Source: Tilletia caries (taxonomy: Eukaryota; Basidiomycota; Exobasidiomycetes; Tilletiales; Tilletiaceae). Taken from it: a stretch of 64,000 bases of DNA. Where the stretch lies: assembly GCA_032718865.1 (NCBI GenBank), contig JALUTQ010000007.1, forward strand, positions 1,674,001 through 1,738,000, read 5' to 3'. The notes below the pieces were generated by a model, which was not told where the DNA came from, made no database searches, and saw only the letters and a list, made by a program, of their open reading frames with translations. Shown piece after piece: positions 10,901-21,412 of the stretch (the first letter of the stretch is position 1; each line of letters begins with the position of its first letter). The translations under genes and the position numbers were made by a program.

Positions 10901-11475
10901 CTTCGGAGGATCCGAAGAACGAGAAGAAGTGGGAGGATGCACACGCGGTGCGATGGGTCAAAGAGACTCTGGAACGGACGGGCGTACAAGACGAAAAGGT
11001 GTTTGAGTGGAGAAATACTGCGTTTGGTCATGAGGATCCCGCGCTCACAAAGAAGGGTACCACGATACAGGAAGGTCATGCGGCTCGCAATGCAGTCAAG
11101 GCTGAACGCGGTACGAATGTGGGCACAGAGGCAGATACAGCTGGCTCGTCGGCTCCAGCAGTCGCACCTCATGCTTCCGAAGGCGGAGCACAGACTGAAG
11201 CGTGGGTCAACACTTCCGATCGAAGCTCACGCGATCAAAGCGCGACAGGACCGCTCGTCTTCAAAGGTCAGCTGGACCGTCCCGACGCCGAACATGAAGC
11301 GATTGCCGAAGCCGAGGACGACCTCAAGACAAATCAAGCGGAACAGGCCCGTACGACACTTGGAGAGGCGGCGATGGAGTCTGAGGAGGGTAAGCGGGCG
11401 GTCAGGAGGCATTCGGACGTATCGGATCAGATCAAGGACATGGAGCAAAGTCTGGAGAGACAGACAGCGGATTAG
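7953..11475 (+). CDS. HAM1-like protein (fungal BPI/lipid-binding-fold family)
   Basis: Twelve exons: 7953-8334, 8403-8905, 8985-9155, 9222-9511, 9597-9751, 9821-9898, 9975-9978, 10051-10109, 10187-10293, 10366-10475, 10545-10734, 10798-11475; they sum to 2727 nt, 908 residues. The first 120 residues (MTLIDVWAALNEGYMPTNHQ, then LSPSGRDF) match my memory of the N-terminal domain of the fungal HAM1-like family. The second half (VVEN, VKFKIRG, FAFTAKKAIKFHDHGIADL, VGGFGLTV, KSNHRILHAL) matches its C-terminal domain, which has been compared with BPI/lipid-transfer folds. The last 225 residues are polar and disordered. The sixth and eighth exons can only be joined in frame through a 4-nt exon. The molecular role of the family is poorly known; membrane lipid binding is inference. 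Confidence 0.75.
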
Positions 11476-12184
11476 CATGCGACCCTGGCGCGGAAAGGGA
11501 GATGTAATATTAACATATACGATACCAGTTGCCCCAATGCAGGCCAGCCTTTAATGCAACATGTACTATTTCTATCGAAGCCGACGTGAAAGACGAGGGC
11601 GAAGGGGAACCGTGTGCTGTGATGCTGGGATGTCTCGAGTGCGAGCTACGCCTCGGGACAACTTTGGCCTCGTCTGGCTTCCACAACCTCACGTCCTCAG
11701 CCAACACAATCACACCACTCTATTAGTAAACATACCTTTGCGAGACTGCATCTGGATTCAGTACATTTTTCTTGAACCCTTCCCTCCCTTTTGAATGGGA
11801 GTCGTATTGGCAGATTTCGAGATGATGTTGTTGCACCCCAAAGTAGATATATGCGAACAGCATGCAAGTTGTCCAGATCACCCAGCTTCTACTTTTGCCC
11901 ACTTCCAGACCAAAGCACGATGCAGGAAGCCTGAGATGCTCGCAAAGGGCTCTTCTTCTGCCAGAAAAATCAACAAGCTGTAACCGGGCGTTAAATGGGG
12001 GCTCAATTGATGTGCTTCATGTCTTTCCTGCTGAGAAAGGTTGGCTGGAGTTGGGTTCGAGGTGTCGATGTCGTCCAGTGGCGGCGAACACATCCAAAGC
12101 GCACGGGCGGACGGTACACCAACCTTACACATCGCGTCCACCAACTCTTCCGTCCCAAAGAAAGGCAGATAATTCTCAGCAAAC
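11476..12184. other. Intergenic region between HAM1-like gene and GMF gene
   Basis: Carries the 3' flank of the HAM1-like gene and the promoter of the GMF gene, both on the plus strand. I see no further gene. Confidence 0.5.
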
Positions 12185-12819
12185 ATGGCCACAGTCGACG
12201 TCCCCTCCGAGCTTCTCGCAAGTCTCAAAGAGTTCCGTATGGCCAAGCAGACCTCGCTCACGAAAGACCAGCCTGCGTCGGCCTTTGTGATCTCGATTGA
12301 CAAGACGAAGCTCGTTTTGCAAGAGGAGGAAAGGCATGAGCCCATTGCGCTCGAGGACTTGGTAGAGGGTGAGTTCTCCTTCTCCTTTTTCCTTTTTCCT
12401 TTCTTCACCCATCTCTCGTTTCTACCCCCCTACCCCTTGTACATTCTTCTATTGAGTCGTCCGGCTCACGCTCTCGATTAACCCGTCCAGAACTTCCTGA
12501 GAATGCCCCTCGGTTCATCGTCCTATCCTACCGTCTCGAGCACGCCGACGGTCGCCTATCCTTCGTACGTTTCCGACGAGCCCCCTCATTCTCCCCCTAC
12601 CACCTACCTTTGACCGTGTTGACTTGTCTTTTCCTTCACCCCACTCAGCCCCTCGTCCTCCTGTACTGGGCACCGCCAACTTCGCACACCACCCAGTCGA
12701 CACTCTACGCCTCGGCCCTGTCCAACTTCTCCACTGCATGCGACGTTGGCAAAGTTATCGACATTCGCGAAGGCGCAGATCTCTCGGACAAGTTCTTGAA
12801 GTCGAAACTGGGTGCATGA
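12185..12819 (+). CDS. GMF: Glia maturation factor (ADF-homology, Arp2/3 regulator)
   Basis: Three exons, 12185-12368, 12491-12564 and 12649-12819, give 142 residues, the usual length of the family. The sequence runs VPSELLASLKEFRMAK at the start, then FVISIDK, PENAPRFIVLSYRLEHADGR, LVLLYWAP and GKVIDIREGADLSDKFLKSKL at the end. This is a single ADF-homology domain of the GMF subgroup (Aim7 in budding yeast, Gmf1 in fission yeast). GMF binds the Arp2/3 complex rather than actin, removes actin branches and inhibits new branch formation at cortical patches. Introns are 122 and 84 nt. Confidence 0.92.
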
Positions 12820-13558
12820 AGAGTGTGAACTGAAGGATCGATGCGGCATACTCCGCATCAACCTCTTATACGTGACGGAAGACAGGCAGGACTCGAACGG
12901 CGGAAACTGCAAAGACAGGACCTACAAACTTCACCCACGAGTCTCCCCTGATGTAGTTGTATTCTTTTTGGGTATTCCTTACGGGATTCAGCATTTCTTG
13001 GAACGTCTGGCCGAACATGGGAAGGCTGCTCACGTTCCCCGAGAGACTTCCTCTGCTTTTGCTTAGGTCCCACTGAGCTTGCTGTCCCGTCTGCTGTAAG
13101 ATAGGTGACCCATCCAACGTCGAGCAGGGAACATAAGGTGGTGTGAATGACTGAGGAGCGAACGGCGAATCTCTAACAGTACATCGTTGACGTTGGGGCC
13201 TTGGAGCCGAAAGACGAGTGGGGAACGAGGAATGAAGAGTGAGGTCGGGTGGGTAAGATGGCTGAAGTCAGGGACAAGAGGGACAAAGTGCTGGGGAAGG
13301 GAGAAGTAACTGGGGGCGAGTGGGGAAGAAGCAGGGGGAGGCAGCGTCCTTGCGACAGTCGAATGTGATAAGTGAAGTCAAAATGTGACTTGGCGCTGAG
13401 TGCATCGAATGGTGTTCGGCCGGAAGTGAAGAAGTTGTAATGCACAAGGCCTGTGCAGGGAAGCACATGCCCCCCCCCCCCCCCCGGAGCGGAATCCATC
13501 CGGGAATAGTGCCGATCGCCAGGGTGTGGAAGTTCCTCAATCGCAAGCCCAACCTCGC
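12820..13558. other. Convergent 3' flanks of GMF and ARI1 genes
   Basis: Shared by the two gene ends; contains the poly-C run at 13470-13485. Open frames here show no protein-like composition. Confidence 0.5.
13470..13485. repeat. Poly-C homopolymer (16 C)
   Basis: Sixteen consecutive C, 74 bp past the stop of the Ariadne-type gene. It is the second long G/C homopolymer in the window after the one at 6376-6385. Confidence 0.95.
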
Positions 13559-15738
13559 TCAGATGTTGACATTCCACTTCCATCGGTTCTCCTCGAACCC
13601 TTCCGCCGTATCGGTCAGGACGATCTCTCTCCGCTTCTGGACGTAAACGGTCACTGCAGAGTCACAGAATGTGTTGTCAGTAATCTGAAGTCCTATAGGT
13701 CCTGGATTGTGTGCGACTCACAGTCTGTGACCTTCTGTCTCAATTGAGGAATCGCGCTGACGTCGATCGGCTTCTCGACGTTTTCTGACAGTTCCTCGAC
13801 GGCCCGCTCCAAATCTCTGCAGAAATGCATACATCGAACGTCAGTGGAGTGTCAATGATTGTTTGCTTCAATTCCAGAAGCGAACTCACCTTTGGTTGTC
13901 CTCAAAGAGAATAGTCATGTTGTTCTTCTCAAGGTAGTACGCCATCGCGTACGTCCACTTCAGGGTTGTCCGGCACTCCGTCAGGGTTTCGACAGCCTTG
14001 CGCAGGAACTGAGCCTCGATCCACGTCAGCGCGCTCGTTTGCTGCATCTCCTCCATCTTCTTCTCCGTCTTGGAGTACAGATCCCGCTCCAACTTCGAGG
14101 ATTGCTCGTGGTTTGCGAACCGGTTGAAATACTGTATAAAGCGAGCAGTTCAGCTCGTCAGTACAAAGAAGTGAAAAGGCGCGTGATGCAGAGCTGGAAC
14201 TCACATGCAGGTACCGCTCCAGGCTCTCTCGGCTCTTCGCTTGCTGATCCCGCGCGTCAGCCCCACTGCGCTCGTCGAAGCGGTTGCAGTTGTACCACGA
14301 AGTCCCGTGATCGGACCAGGGACCGGAACAGATCCAGCAGAACTCATATCTGCACTTCCGGCACGTCATATGGTTGCACCCCCCATTCTTTTCGATGGTG
14401 GAATAGCATTTGGGGCACTCCTTGGTGTTTGCGCTGATCCAGTGCGCCTGAGTGGGGTTGAGACAGAGGGAGGAGGAACGGAAGAGAAGATCAGTATTGA
14501 TGACATGTATGCGCATTGGAGCAATGAGCTACATGCTCTCTTCCCCGACTTACTGTCTCGCTGTCGTCCGCGCACTTCTTGAGCCAGAGCTTGACGATGG
14601 GGCATATACAGGGTGCATGCGCAGCCTGTCCACATCCAAAGCAGAAGTCGTGGCCGCAATCGCATCGCACTGTTGGGACCACGACTTTGAGGCGCTTCGC
14701 AGGCACATGGCACTCGATAGCGAGCTCGCAATTCGGTGCTGGGCACCACCGCATTGTTTCCGAGTCGTCTACATATGTTCGGTTTAGGAGCAGCTTATAC
14801 CTGCGCGAGGAGGAAGGGAATGCGTCAGTACTGTCCCGGGGATATTCAGAGGAGTGTGAATACTCACCGTTCGAAAATCACGGGAGATGCGACGATGCCG
14901 ACGGTGCGCTCGTCGACGATAATGTTACACTTCTCTTGCATGCACTGCACTCTTCTCGACTCGCCCTCCTCCTGTACCTTCTGCTCAATGTAATGTCTGT
15001 AGCAGTCCTTGCAGAATCTGTGATCGCAGGCCAGAGCGACGGTCTGAATCTTGCCATCGGGGAAATCTTCGGCGGACATGTAGCATACGTCGCATGTGAA
15101 GTCGTCGAGAGCAACGAGCTTGGTGTGACGAGGATCCTCGTGAATGCCGGCGTCGACTTGTACGCTCTCTGGCTCTTCCATGTACTTCTCGACGAGTCGT
15201 TCTGAGTTCCAGCTGAAATGGCGTAATAAAGTTGCTGCGTCGGTGTCCTGATCGAAGGTGGATTACCAGCGGGGCGAAGGGTGTTCGAGTCAGTGCTGAG
15301 CCCGACGTCAATTGAAAAGATTAAGGGCTGAATACTCACCTTCATGTCAAATGTGCTTGCGATTCTGTCGATCTCCTTCTGCTGCGCGGCGACAATGCTC
15401 TTGGCGGAGTGGCATTTGAAGTCGACCTGATATGCCTTCTTGCGCGGTTTGCTGATGTCCTGTGACCCAAAGACATCGCCATTGTTGTCGAAGCCGGCGT
15501 CGTTTACGTATTCGTCTTCGGCTTCTGAGTCGTCGAATTCGAACTCGGAGGGGTCAGAGTCTTCGTCCATAGTGTCGTCGAAGTTCTGAAGTGAGATAGG
15601 GGGGAAGAGAGCCGAGAGTAAGTACCCGGGCGGTGATGGTGGCAGCAGCAGCCGCAGCATCGCAGCGCAGTTTGTGCCACAGCCCTGCGCAGCATCAACA
15701 AGCGCTGTACTCACATCTTCGTCGCTGAATGATGACAT
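13559..15738 (-). CDS. ARI1: Ariadne-type RBR E3 ubiquitin ligase
   Basis: Eight exons: 15738-15715, 15585-15340, 15247-14868, 14800-14554, 14447-14205, 14131-13890, 13816-13722, 13653-13559; 523 residues. An acidic N-terminus ([17 protein letters not shown]) precedes a UBA-like stretch ([16 protein letters not shown], about 97-112), RING1 (CDVCYM ... [14 protein letters not shown], about 142-195), IBR ([19 protein letters not shown]) and RING2 ([19 protein letters not shown], about 310-328). The Ariadne C-terminal helical region follows ([27 protein letters not shown]). In human HHARI the catalytic cysteine lies in the same GGCNHM motif, which is C323 here. RBR ligases take ubiquitin from the E2 onto this cysteine before the substrate; Ariadne members act with neddylated cullins. 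All key residues are present. Confidence 0.92.
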
Positions 15739-16653
15739 GGCGGCGTTGCTGACGGGGACAGCTGGGAAGTCGGGCAGTGTCTGGTTGTCGTCTATGAGGG
15801 CAGTTGTGAGTGGCGAGCAGTGCGCTACGAGCGTTCTAAGCGGTGGATTCGGGGAGCGGCGACGGGGCAGGTCGTGTCTGGGTCGTGAATGCGGCTTTGG
15901 TTCTGAGGCGAACAAGGAAGCTCAGCTCGATGGTTGAATGAATGAATGAATGCGTAGTGTTGGTTGCGAGCAAGTCGGGAGCCAGCAAGGGGAGCGAGCG
16001 ACCCGAGTCAGTCGGAACTGGCGGGCAAGCGCGGCGGGAGCTCTTGTTGCTATGCGGCTTTCCAGACCGCAACATGATCACACGATCACAGGCTATGGCC
16101 GTAGCGTCGCATGAGAATCACGTCCGACGTTCCCCCCGAGCCCCCCGCATCAACTCCGCTACCACTTGCTACTTGGGTGGAGATTGTGAGTCCCTCGAGT
16201 CTCGACGGAGAGGGCTGCTGGAGGCTCTGGTAGAGGCTCTCTCTCGAGAGCTTCGCATCTCTGTCGAGAGAGCTTCGCATCTCTGTCGAGAGGTTCACAA
16301 CGCAGGTAAATCTTCGCCATTTCCTCACAGAAACTGCAATCAATGCGCACTGCGCAGCACATCAGGCCATCAGCGCATCAGCGCTTGCATAGAGACATAC
16401 GACATGCCGGCTGTATCCTTCATGCCGGGCCGGACTTTAGCGCTATAGCCTTGAAGGACAGCTCGCGCTCTGCGGTTTTGCGTGGGTGCTTGCTGATGGG
16501 TCTTTCGCATATATAAAGGCTCACGTATTTTTCCTCAATTGATCTTCTCTCCCCCCCAGTCCCACCACCACCACCGACTGACCGCAACATCCCTCCTTCG
16601 TTGCCTTAACATTCCTACCTATCTTTCCAGACTTCCTATCTCATATCGCCAAA
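15739..16653. other. Divergent promoter between ARI1 and the dehydrogenase gene
   Basis: Contains a TGAA repeat (about 15935-15951), two copies of a 22-bp unit built on CTTCGCATCTCTGTCGAGAG (about 16245-16293) and a TATA box at 16512-16519. No gene seen. Confidence 0.5.
16512..16519 (+). promoter_or_regulatory. TATA box of the short-chain dehydrogenase gene
   Basis: TATAAAGG lies 135 bp before the ATG, followed by a long pyrimidine-rich leader, as is common for strongly expressed fungal genes. Confidence 0.55.
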
Positions 16654-17776
16654 ATGGTGCGCACGACGAAATTCTCAACTAGCGAGATCCCTGATCTCAC
16701 CGGCAAGGTCGCCATTGTGACGGGCACAAGTCCCGGCGGCATTGGTGCGGAAACCGCCCGTCAACTGTGAGTGTTGCATGTTCGTTGTGCGGCTCTGTTG
16801 AAAGTCAATGCTGACTCCCTCTTCTTTCCTTCCAAAAGCGCAATTGCCGGCGCCAAGGTCTACCTCGCCGCACGTAACGAGGAGAAGAACAAGAAGACCC
16901 TTGAAGAAATCCAGAGCAAGGCTCCCGAGGGCAAGACGCTCAAGCTTGAACTGCTCAAGCTCGACTTGGCTGATCTCGCTGCTGTTCGCCAAGCTGCCGA
17001 TGACTTCAAGGCCCGCGAAGAGAGGCTCGACATCTGCGTCCTGAACGCTGGCATCATGGCTTGCCCCAAGGACATCACGAAGGTACGTTTGGGCCGTCCC
17101 GATCTGCTCGAAAATACCGAATCATTGACACGCTTCTTCAATGACACAGGACGGCTGGGAAATTCAGTTCCAGGCCAACTACCTTGGCCACTTCCTCTTC
17201 ACAAAAGAGCTCCTCCCCGTCCTTGAAGCCGGCGCGGCAGCCTCAGGCCACCCTTCGCGCGTCATCAGTCTGTCCTCCATCGGACACCGCGCAGAGAGGT
17301 TGTTCCCTTGGGCCTCCATCAGCTTCGAGTCGCGCGAGAAGGTCAACCGTACCTTCGGGCCTTCCGTTATGGGCAACTTCCTCCGCTACTCGCAGGCCAA
17401 ACTTGCGGATCTCCTCTTCGCTCGCGAGTGGAACCGTCGCATCGGCCGACCGGGCGGTGGGAAAGTCATGGCGGCCTCCGTGCACCCGGGCGTCATCAAA
17501 TCTAACCTCTACATTTACACTCCTGGAGCCTCTCTCATTGGCCCCACCATGTTGCCGACCGCCGACGGCGCCCTCAGCTCGCTCTACGTCGCCACCAACG
17601 CGGAGCTCGAGACCGAGGCCAGTTGGGATGTCTACCGCGGCGATTATGGCCTCCAGCACACAGACTCGACCACGTCCAAGAATGTTCAGTTGGCTTCGGA
17701 CCTTTGGGAACTCAGCGAGGATGCCGTCAAGGACGTCACCAGCGCGACTCGCACTCCCAAGGTCCCTGTCGCCTGA
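16654..17776 (+). CDS. Short-chain dehydrogenase/reductase
   Basis: Exons 16654-16766, 16839-17082 and 17150-17776 encode 327 residues. The N-terminal Rossmann motif is TGTSPGGIG (a TGxxxGxG variant), followed by AARN at the end of the second strand, the NAG motif (LNAGIMACP), the catalytic serine in RVISLSSIGHRA, and the catalytic pair Y-x3-K in RYSQAKLADLLF. HPGVIKSNL lies in the cofactor-binding loop after the active site. The AARN arginine favours NADP(H). Length and motifs resemble the retinol-dehydrogenase/WWOX-like fungal SDRs, which are mostly uncharacterised; the substrate cannot be told. It is cytosolic by appearance, with no signal or membrane segment. Confidence 0.88.
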
Positions 17777-18063
17777 ACGGATTACCATGAGCATCGGATT
17801 GCACCCTAGGTACTACTAGACCACAGAGCCTACTTTTATGCAGCGTATACCCCAAATTGTAGAAGCATAATATTCACTGTAATCGGCGATAAAAGTACAG
17901 GAGTACAAAGCGTGTGAGATCAGGGAGGGTGAGACTTGAGGCTTGAGGCCTCAACGCCCCAACGAGCAGATGTGAAGTGTTCTTGGGTGTGTCGGGAGCT
18001 GTGCCGAGGTGAAGGAACTGTCTGAGGAAGAGGACTTGGTCCAGTTCGAAGAACGTCCAAATT

Positions 18064-19954
18064 TCAAAGAGCGTGGCGCCACGCTCTCCATAGTGGGATA
18101 GCCGTTGCAATCGCTAGCAGTATCGATGCCGCAGCGATCCCAAAGGTAAGCTGGAAGCACTTCGGTCCGGACAAACATTGTCCCGCACCCTTTTGAGCAA
18201 CATGCACCAGCTCAACACCTAACCCTGATGCGTACTGTGCCAAGAGCTGCTGAGCCTGCGCAGCCGACTGTGCCACCCAGTCGCTGATGGACGCATACAG
18301 CATGGTGTACGCCAAGCTGCCGATGGCACAAGCATACGAGAGCAAGCCCCAGTTCCGACCGAACTTGGAGACATCGAAGGCGCTTGCGAGGATGCTCGGC
18401 GCGAGGGTGAAGACGAGACCGTATGCCAGACCGGTCGAGATGCTGACCATACTCAACCGGATGAAGGTGCTCGAGGGAGCCGGGATCGGGGTCGGCCCCT
18501 CCGAGGCCGGCGGGAAGCCGAGGGCGGCGTAGAGGAAGGCTACGAAGAGCAGGCAGAGCGCAAAGAGGATGACCGCCAGTCGACTCAATACGAACGTATA
18601 GCGACCTTGAGCGCGCGCTTGCTGGACCCGCATCGAGGTAGGAGCGCATAGATCGGCAAGCAGACCGGACCCGAGTCTGGAAACCGTGTTCATCGTCGAG
18701 AGAAGTCGAATTTGAGTCCCGCGGATTTCGAGAGCGGCGCGGGCCCACTCCTTGTTGGGAGCGGCAGCGACTACCTTCGTCATCTTCGGAGTCAGCGTTC
18801 CTCCGAGTGCGAGGAGCGCGGTCATGCCTCCCTGTCCATGTACCTCTGGCTCTGCGCCTAGCAAGCTTTCCACCACGCTGCCGACGCAGCTCATGAGCAT
18901 CTCGCACGATCCGACTGCGATGAACATGATGAACGCAATCGCCCAGACGGAGGGCGCGGAGAGGAAGCTGGAAAGACTGGAGTCCTCGGGCAGGTACGGC
19001 AGGGAGGATCGGGAAGGTCGTATTTCGCTCGAGATCAGGGCCGTGCTCTCGTCGAGACCGTGATAGTCGTCCTCGCTTTCGGTGTCGCTTCCGTCGCTCC
19101 CATCGGCTACGCTTCTCCTCCGCTCCGGGGTGGGCGATGGGGATATCGGCTTGTAGTTGTGCATCCCGACAGCCGCACAGAGATTGACGATCCCCAGCAT
19201 GTATGCGAGGAAGTAGAGGTACGCACTCGTGTTGAGATCTCCTGTGAGCGGGTCGGCAAAGAAGGAAGATCCAATGGCGCTCAGGAGCATGCTGCTCAAG
19301 CTGAAGAGGGTGAGAGGAAGCGCAATGGCGAGGGAGGGGAAATTGGGGAACGTCCGTGTGGCGGCTGTGACGGCCGAAAAGTAAGAAGCGCTGACGCCAG
19401 CGCCACAGAGAAAGAAGGCAAAGGCAAGTCGGAGGTACGAGGCGTGCCTGGGAGCGATCGGCGCCGCAGTCCCCACCACCGAGTCGGCCAAGTCCGAGAT
19501 GCGGCTCTCCCTCAGAACGCGCGCCGCCACCGCTACAGCTTCCTCACGGCCCATCATGTTGTATCCGAGGAAGAATAGCGCAGCTGCTACGATGCACAGG
19601 ACCCGCGGCCCGAAGCGGTCCGCAAGGATGCCCGCTGGCGCTGCGAAGCCGTACTCGCCGAGGACTGCGCCGACCCAGATGGAGCTCGTTTGCTTGAGTG
19701 TGAGGTCGAGATCGCGCGTTAAGGAGGGTGAGAACAGTGGGAAGCAGCTGTCCGCAGCGCAGCATTCAAGAAGGCGAGCCCCGCAACGTCAGAAACGAAG
19801 CCCCAGGGGTGAGAGTGGACCGGGCTTCCCAGGTTGAGACTCACAAGATGGAACCTGCGGTCAAGCTACATGCTGCGATGGACGCCGCTGTCAACCATGT
19901 GCGATAGGAAGGTGCGGAAACGTCCTGCGCATCGTTCGTTCGCGCCAGCGGCAT
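18064..19954 (-). CDS. MCH1: MFS transporter, MCH1-like
   Basis: Two exons, 19954-19845 and 19747-18064, give 597 residues; the 97-nt intron is needed to add the first membrane segment (YRTWLTAASIAACSLTAGSI). About 12 hydrophobic segments follow, split by a long central loop rich in Ser and acidic residues (SVADGSDGSDTESEDDYHGL). LADRFGPR after the second segment is the conserved MFS loop motif. Overall arrangement and N-terminal wording fit the fungal Mch1 group, named for similarity to monocarboxylate transporters; yeast Mch1 does not carry the classic monocarboxylates and its substrate is unknown. Vacuolar membrane location is known for the yeast protein and only inferred here. Confidence 0.78.
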
Positions 19955-20619
19955 GATTCAAGACAAGAGCTCGGCCGGGTAGCGCAGAGTATGTCGGATC
20001 CAGGCGCCCTCTTGGTGGGAGGCAGGGTGGTAAAGTGGCAGGGAGACTGGAAATTGGGCAAGGCTCGCCCTTCTTATACGGCAAATAGACCTGCAGCAAA
20101 CTGAACACGGCTGCTTTCGAGGAGGAGGACGGGAGAAAGCGATGGGGGCGATCTGAGAGGCTTGCGCGGCTGATGCATCAGCGAGGCATGTCATCAGGAG
20201 CATCAGCGCATCAGCCGAGAGATGAGAGCGAGGACATCGCCGCCAGATCGGGCTCGGCTTTGCACGGAGAAACAACGCTGATCGACGTCGAGACTGAGGG
20301 AGAGCGGGACTGCGGGAGAGACGATGGTCAAATGTCAACTCCAGGCCTCAACGCTTCCCTCAGGCAGGCAGGCACTGGTTCATCGCACAGGAAGCGGCGA
20401 GATGTGGATATCATGTGGGTCGATTCGAGTCGACGATGGGAGATGCAATTGGGGTAGAGCGTAAGAAATTACAATCGAAAGAGTCAAGGCGACCTCCGAT
20501 GAGCTGCCCAGGAGATGTTCCCATGAGGCTGGGAGCAAACGAGGCGGGCCAATTGTCGGACAGAGTGAGCGCTTTGGATGCCGGCCACGCAACATTGTCG
20601 GAATCCGATGCCGAGGCAA
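19955..20619. other. Intergenic region upstream of the MFS gene and downstream of PFD1
   Basis: Upstream sequence of the MFS gene and 3' flank of the prefoldin gene, both on the minus strand. No gene seen. Confidence 0.5.
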
Positions 20620-21268
20620 TTATGAGTTGTTTGCTTGAGAGGCTCGGAAAATGTCGTTCAGGTGGCCTTGCGCGTCGGTAACCTGCTTCTCCAAGAACTG
20701 TAGGGAAAGCCCGACAGCAACGAAGAGAGAGAGAGATCGTCAGAGGTTCAAACTCCCTGTGTGGACGCTGATATTCAGGCAGGCTTCGAGAAAGGGTGAT
20801 CTGCAGAGCTACACACCTTTTGCTTCTTTGTCAGATTTGCGATGTCCTCCTGCATCTCGTTCTCACGGGTCACAAGCTCCTTGCGAACCGTACTCCTTTC
20901 CTCCATGATGAACCTGCCGCAGGAAGAAGACATATCTGAATCAGCATATCGTACTGGATTTTCAATGCAGAGGAATGAAACTCACATCTTGCCTACGCCC
21001 TTGTAGAACTTGGCTCCTTGGTCCACCTCATCGATCTGCTTCAACGTGAGCTCGGTACCTTTGCGCTCCCGCTCCCGGCCTTGCAGTTGAGCGCGCACGC
21101 CGGAGAGCTGCCGTTGGGAGACGACGTATTGCGTTTGGATCTGTTGCAGGACCTGTTAGATGTAACATTGGAAAACGGATGAAAGATGTGAGAATACAAG
21201 GAGCAATTGCAGAGCTTTCGCTCGCTGCACATCCTTACCTTATGCAGAGCTTCTTCCTGCTGCGACAT
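20620..21268 (-). CDS. PFD1: Prefoldin subunit 1 (beta-type)
   Basis: Four exons, 21268-21239, 21152-20986, 20913-20817 and 20697-20620, give 123 residues, the family length. Two long coiled-coil helices flank a short hairpin: helix one holds QIQTQYVVSQRQLSGVRAQL, the turn KQIDEV and the sequence FYKGVGKMF are the beta-prefoldin signature, and helix two ends FLEKQVTDAQGHLNDIFRAS. Prefoldin is the six-subunit jellyfish-shaped chaperone that hands nascent actin and tubulin to CCT. Each splice junction keeps the frame. The start lies 144 bp from the ATG of the divergent PPWD1 gene. Confidence 0.9.
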
Positions 21269-21412
21269 TTTCGAAGACGAGACGGATCAAGGCCTTTGTG
21301 AGCTTTCCCGCTGATGGAGTTGATGTGGACGTCTTCCTGACGACCTTCGAGGCGGCCAAAGCATTTCCCGATTTCCGACGGGAAGATCTTCTGGAGGACG
21401 TCCATCTCGCTC

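Noticed and set aside
13173..13583. Minus-strand frame of 136 codons
   Set aside because: It overlaps the last exon of the RBR ligase in another frame and reads through the poly-C tract; composition is low-complexity.
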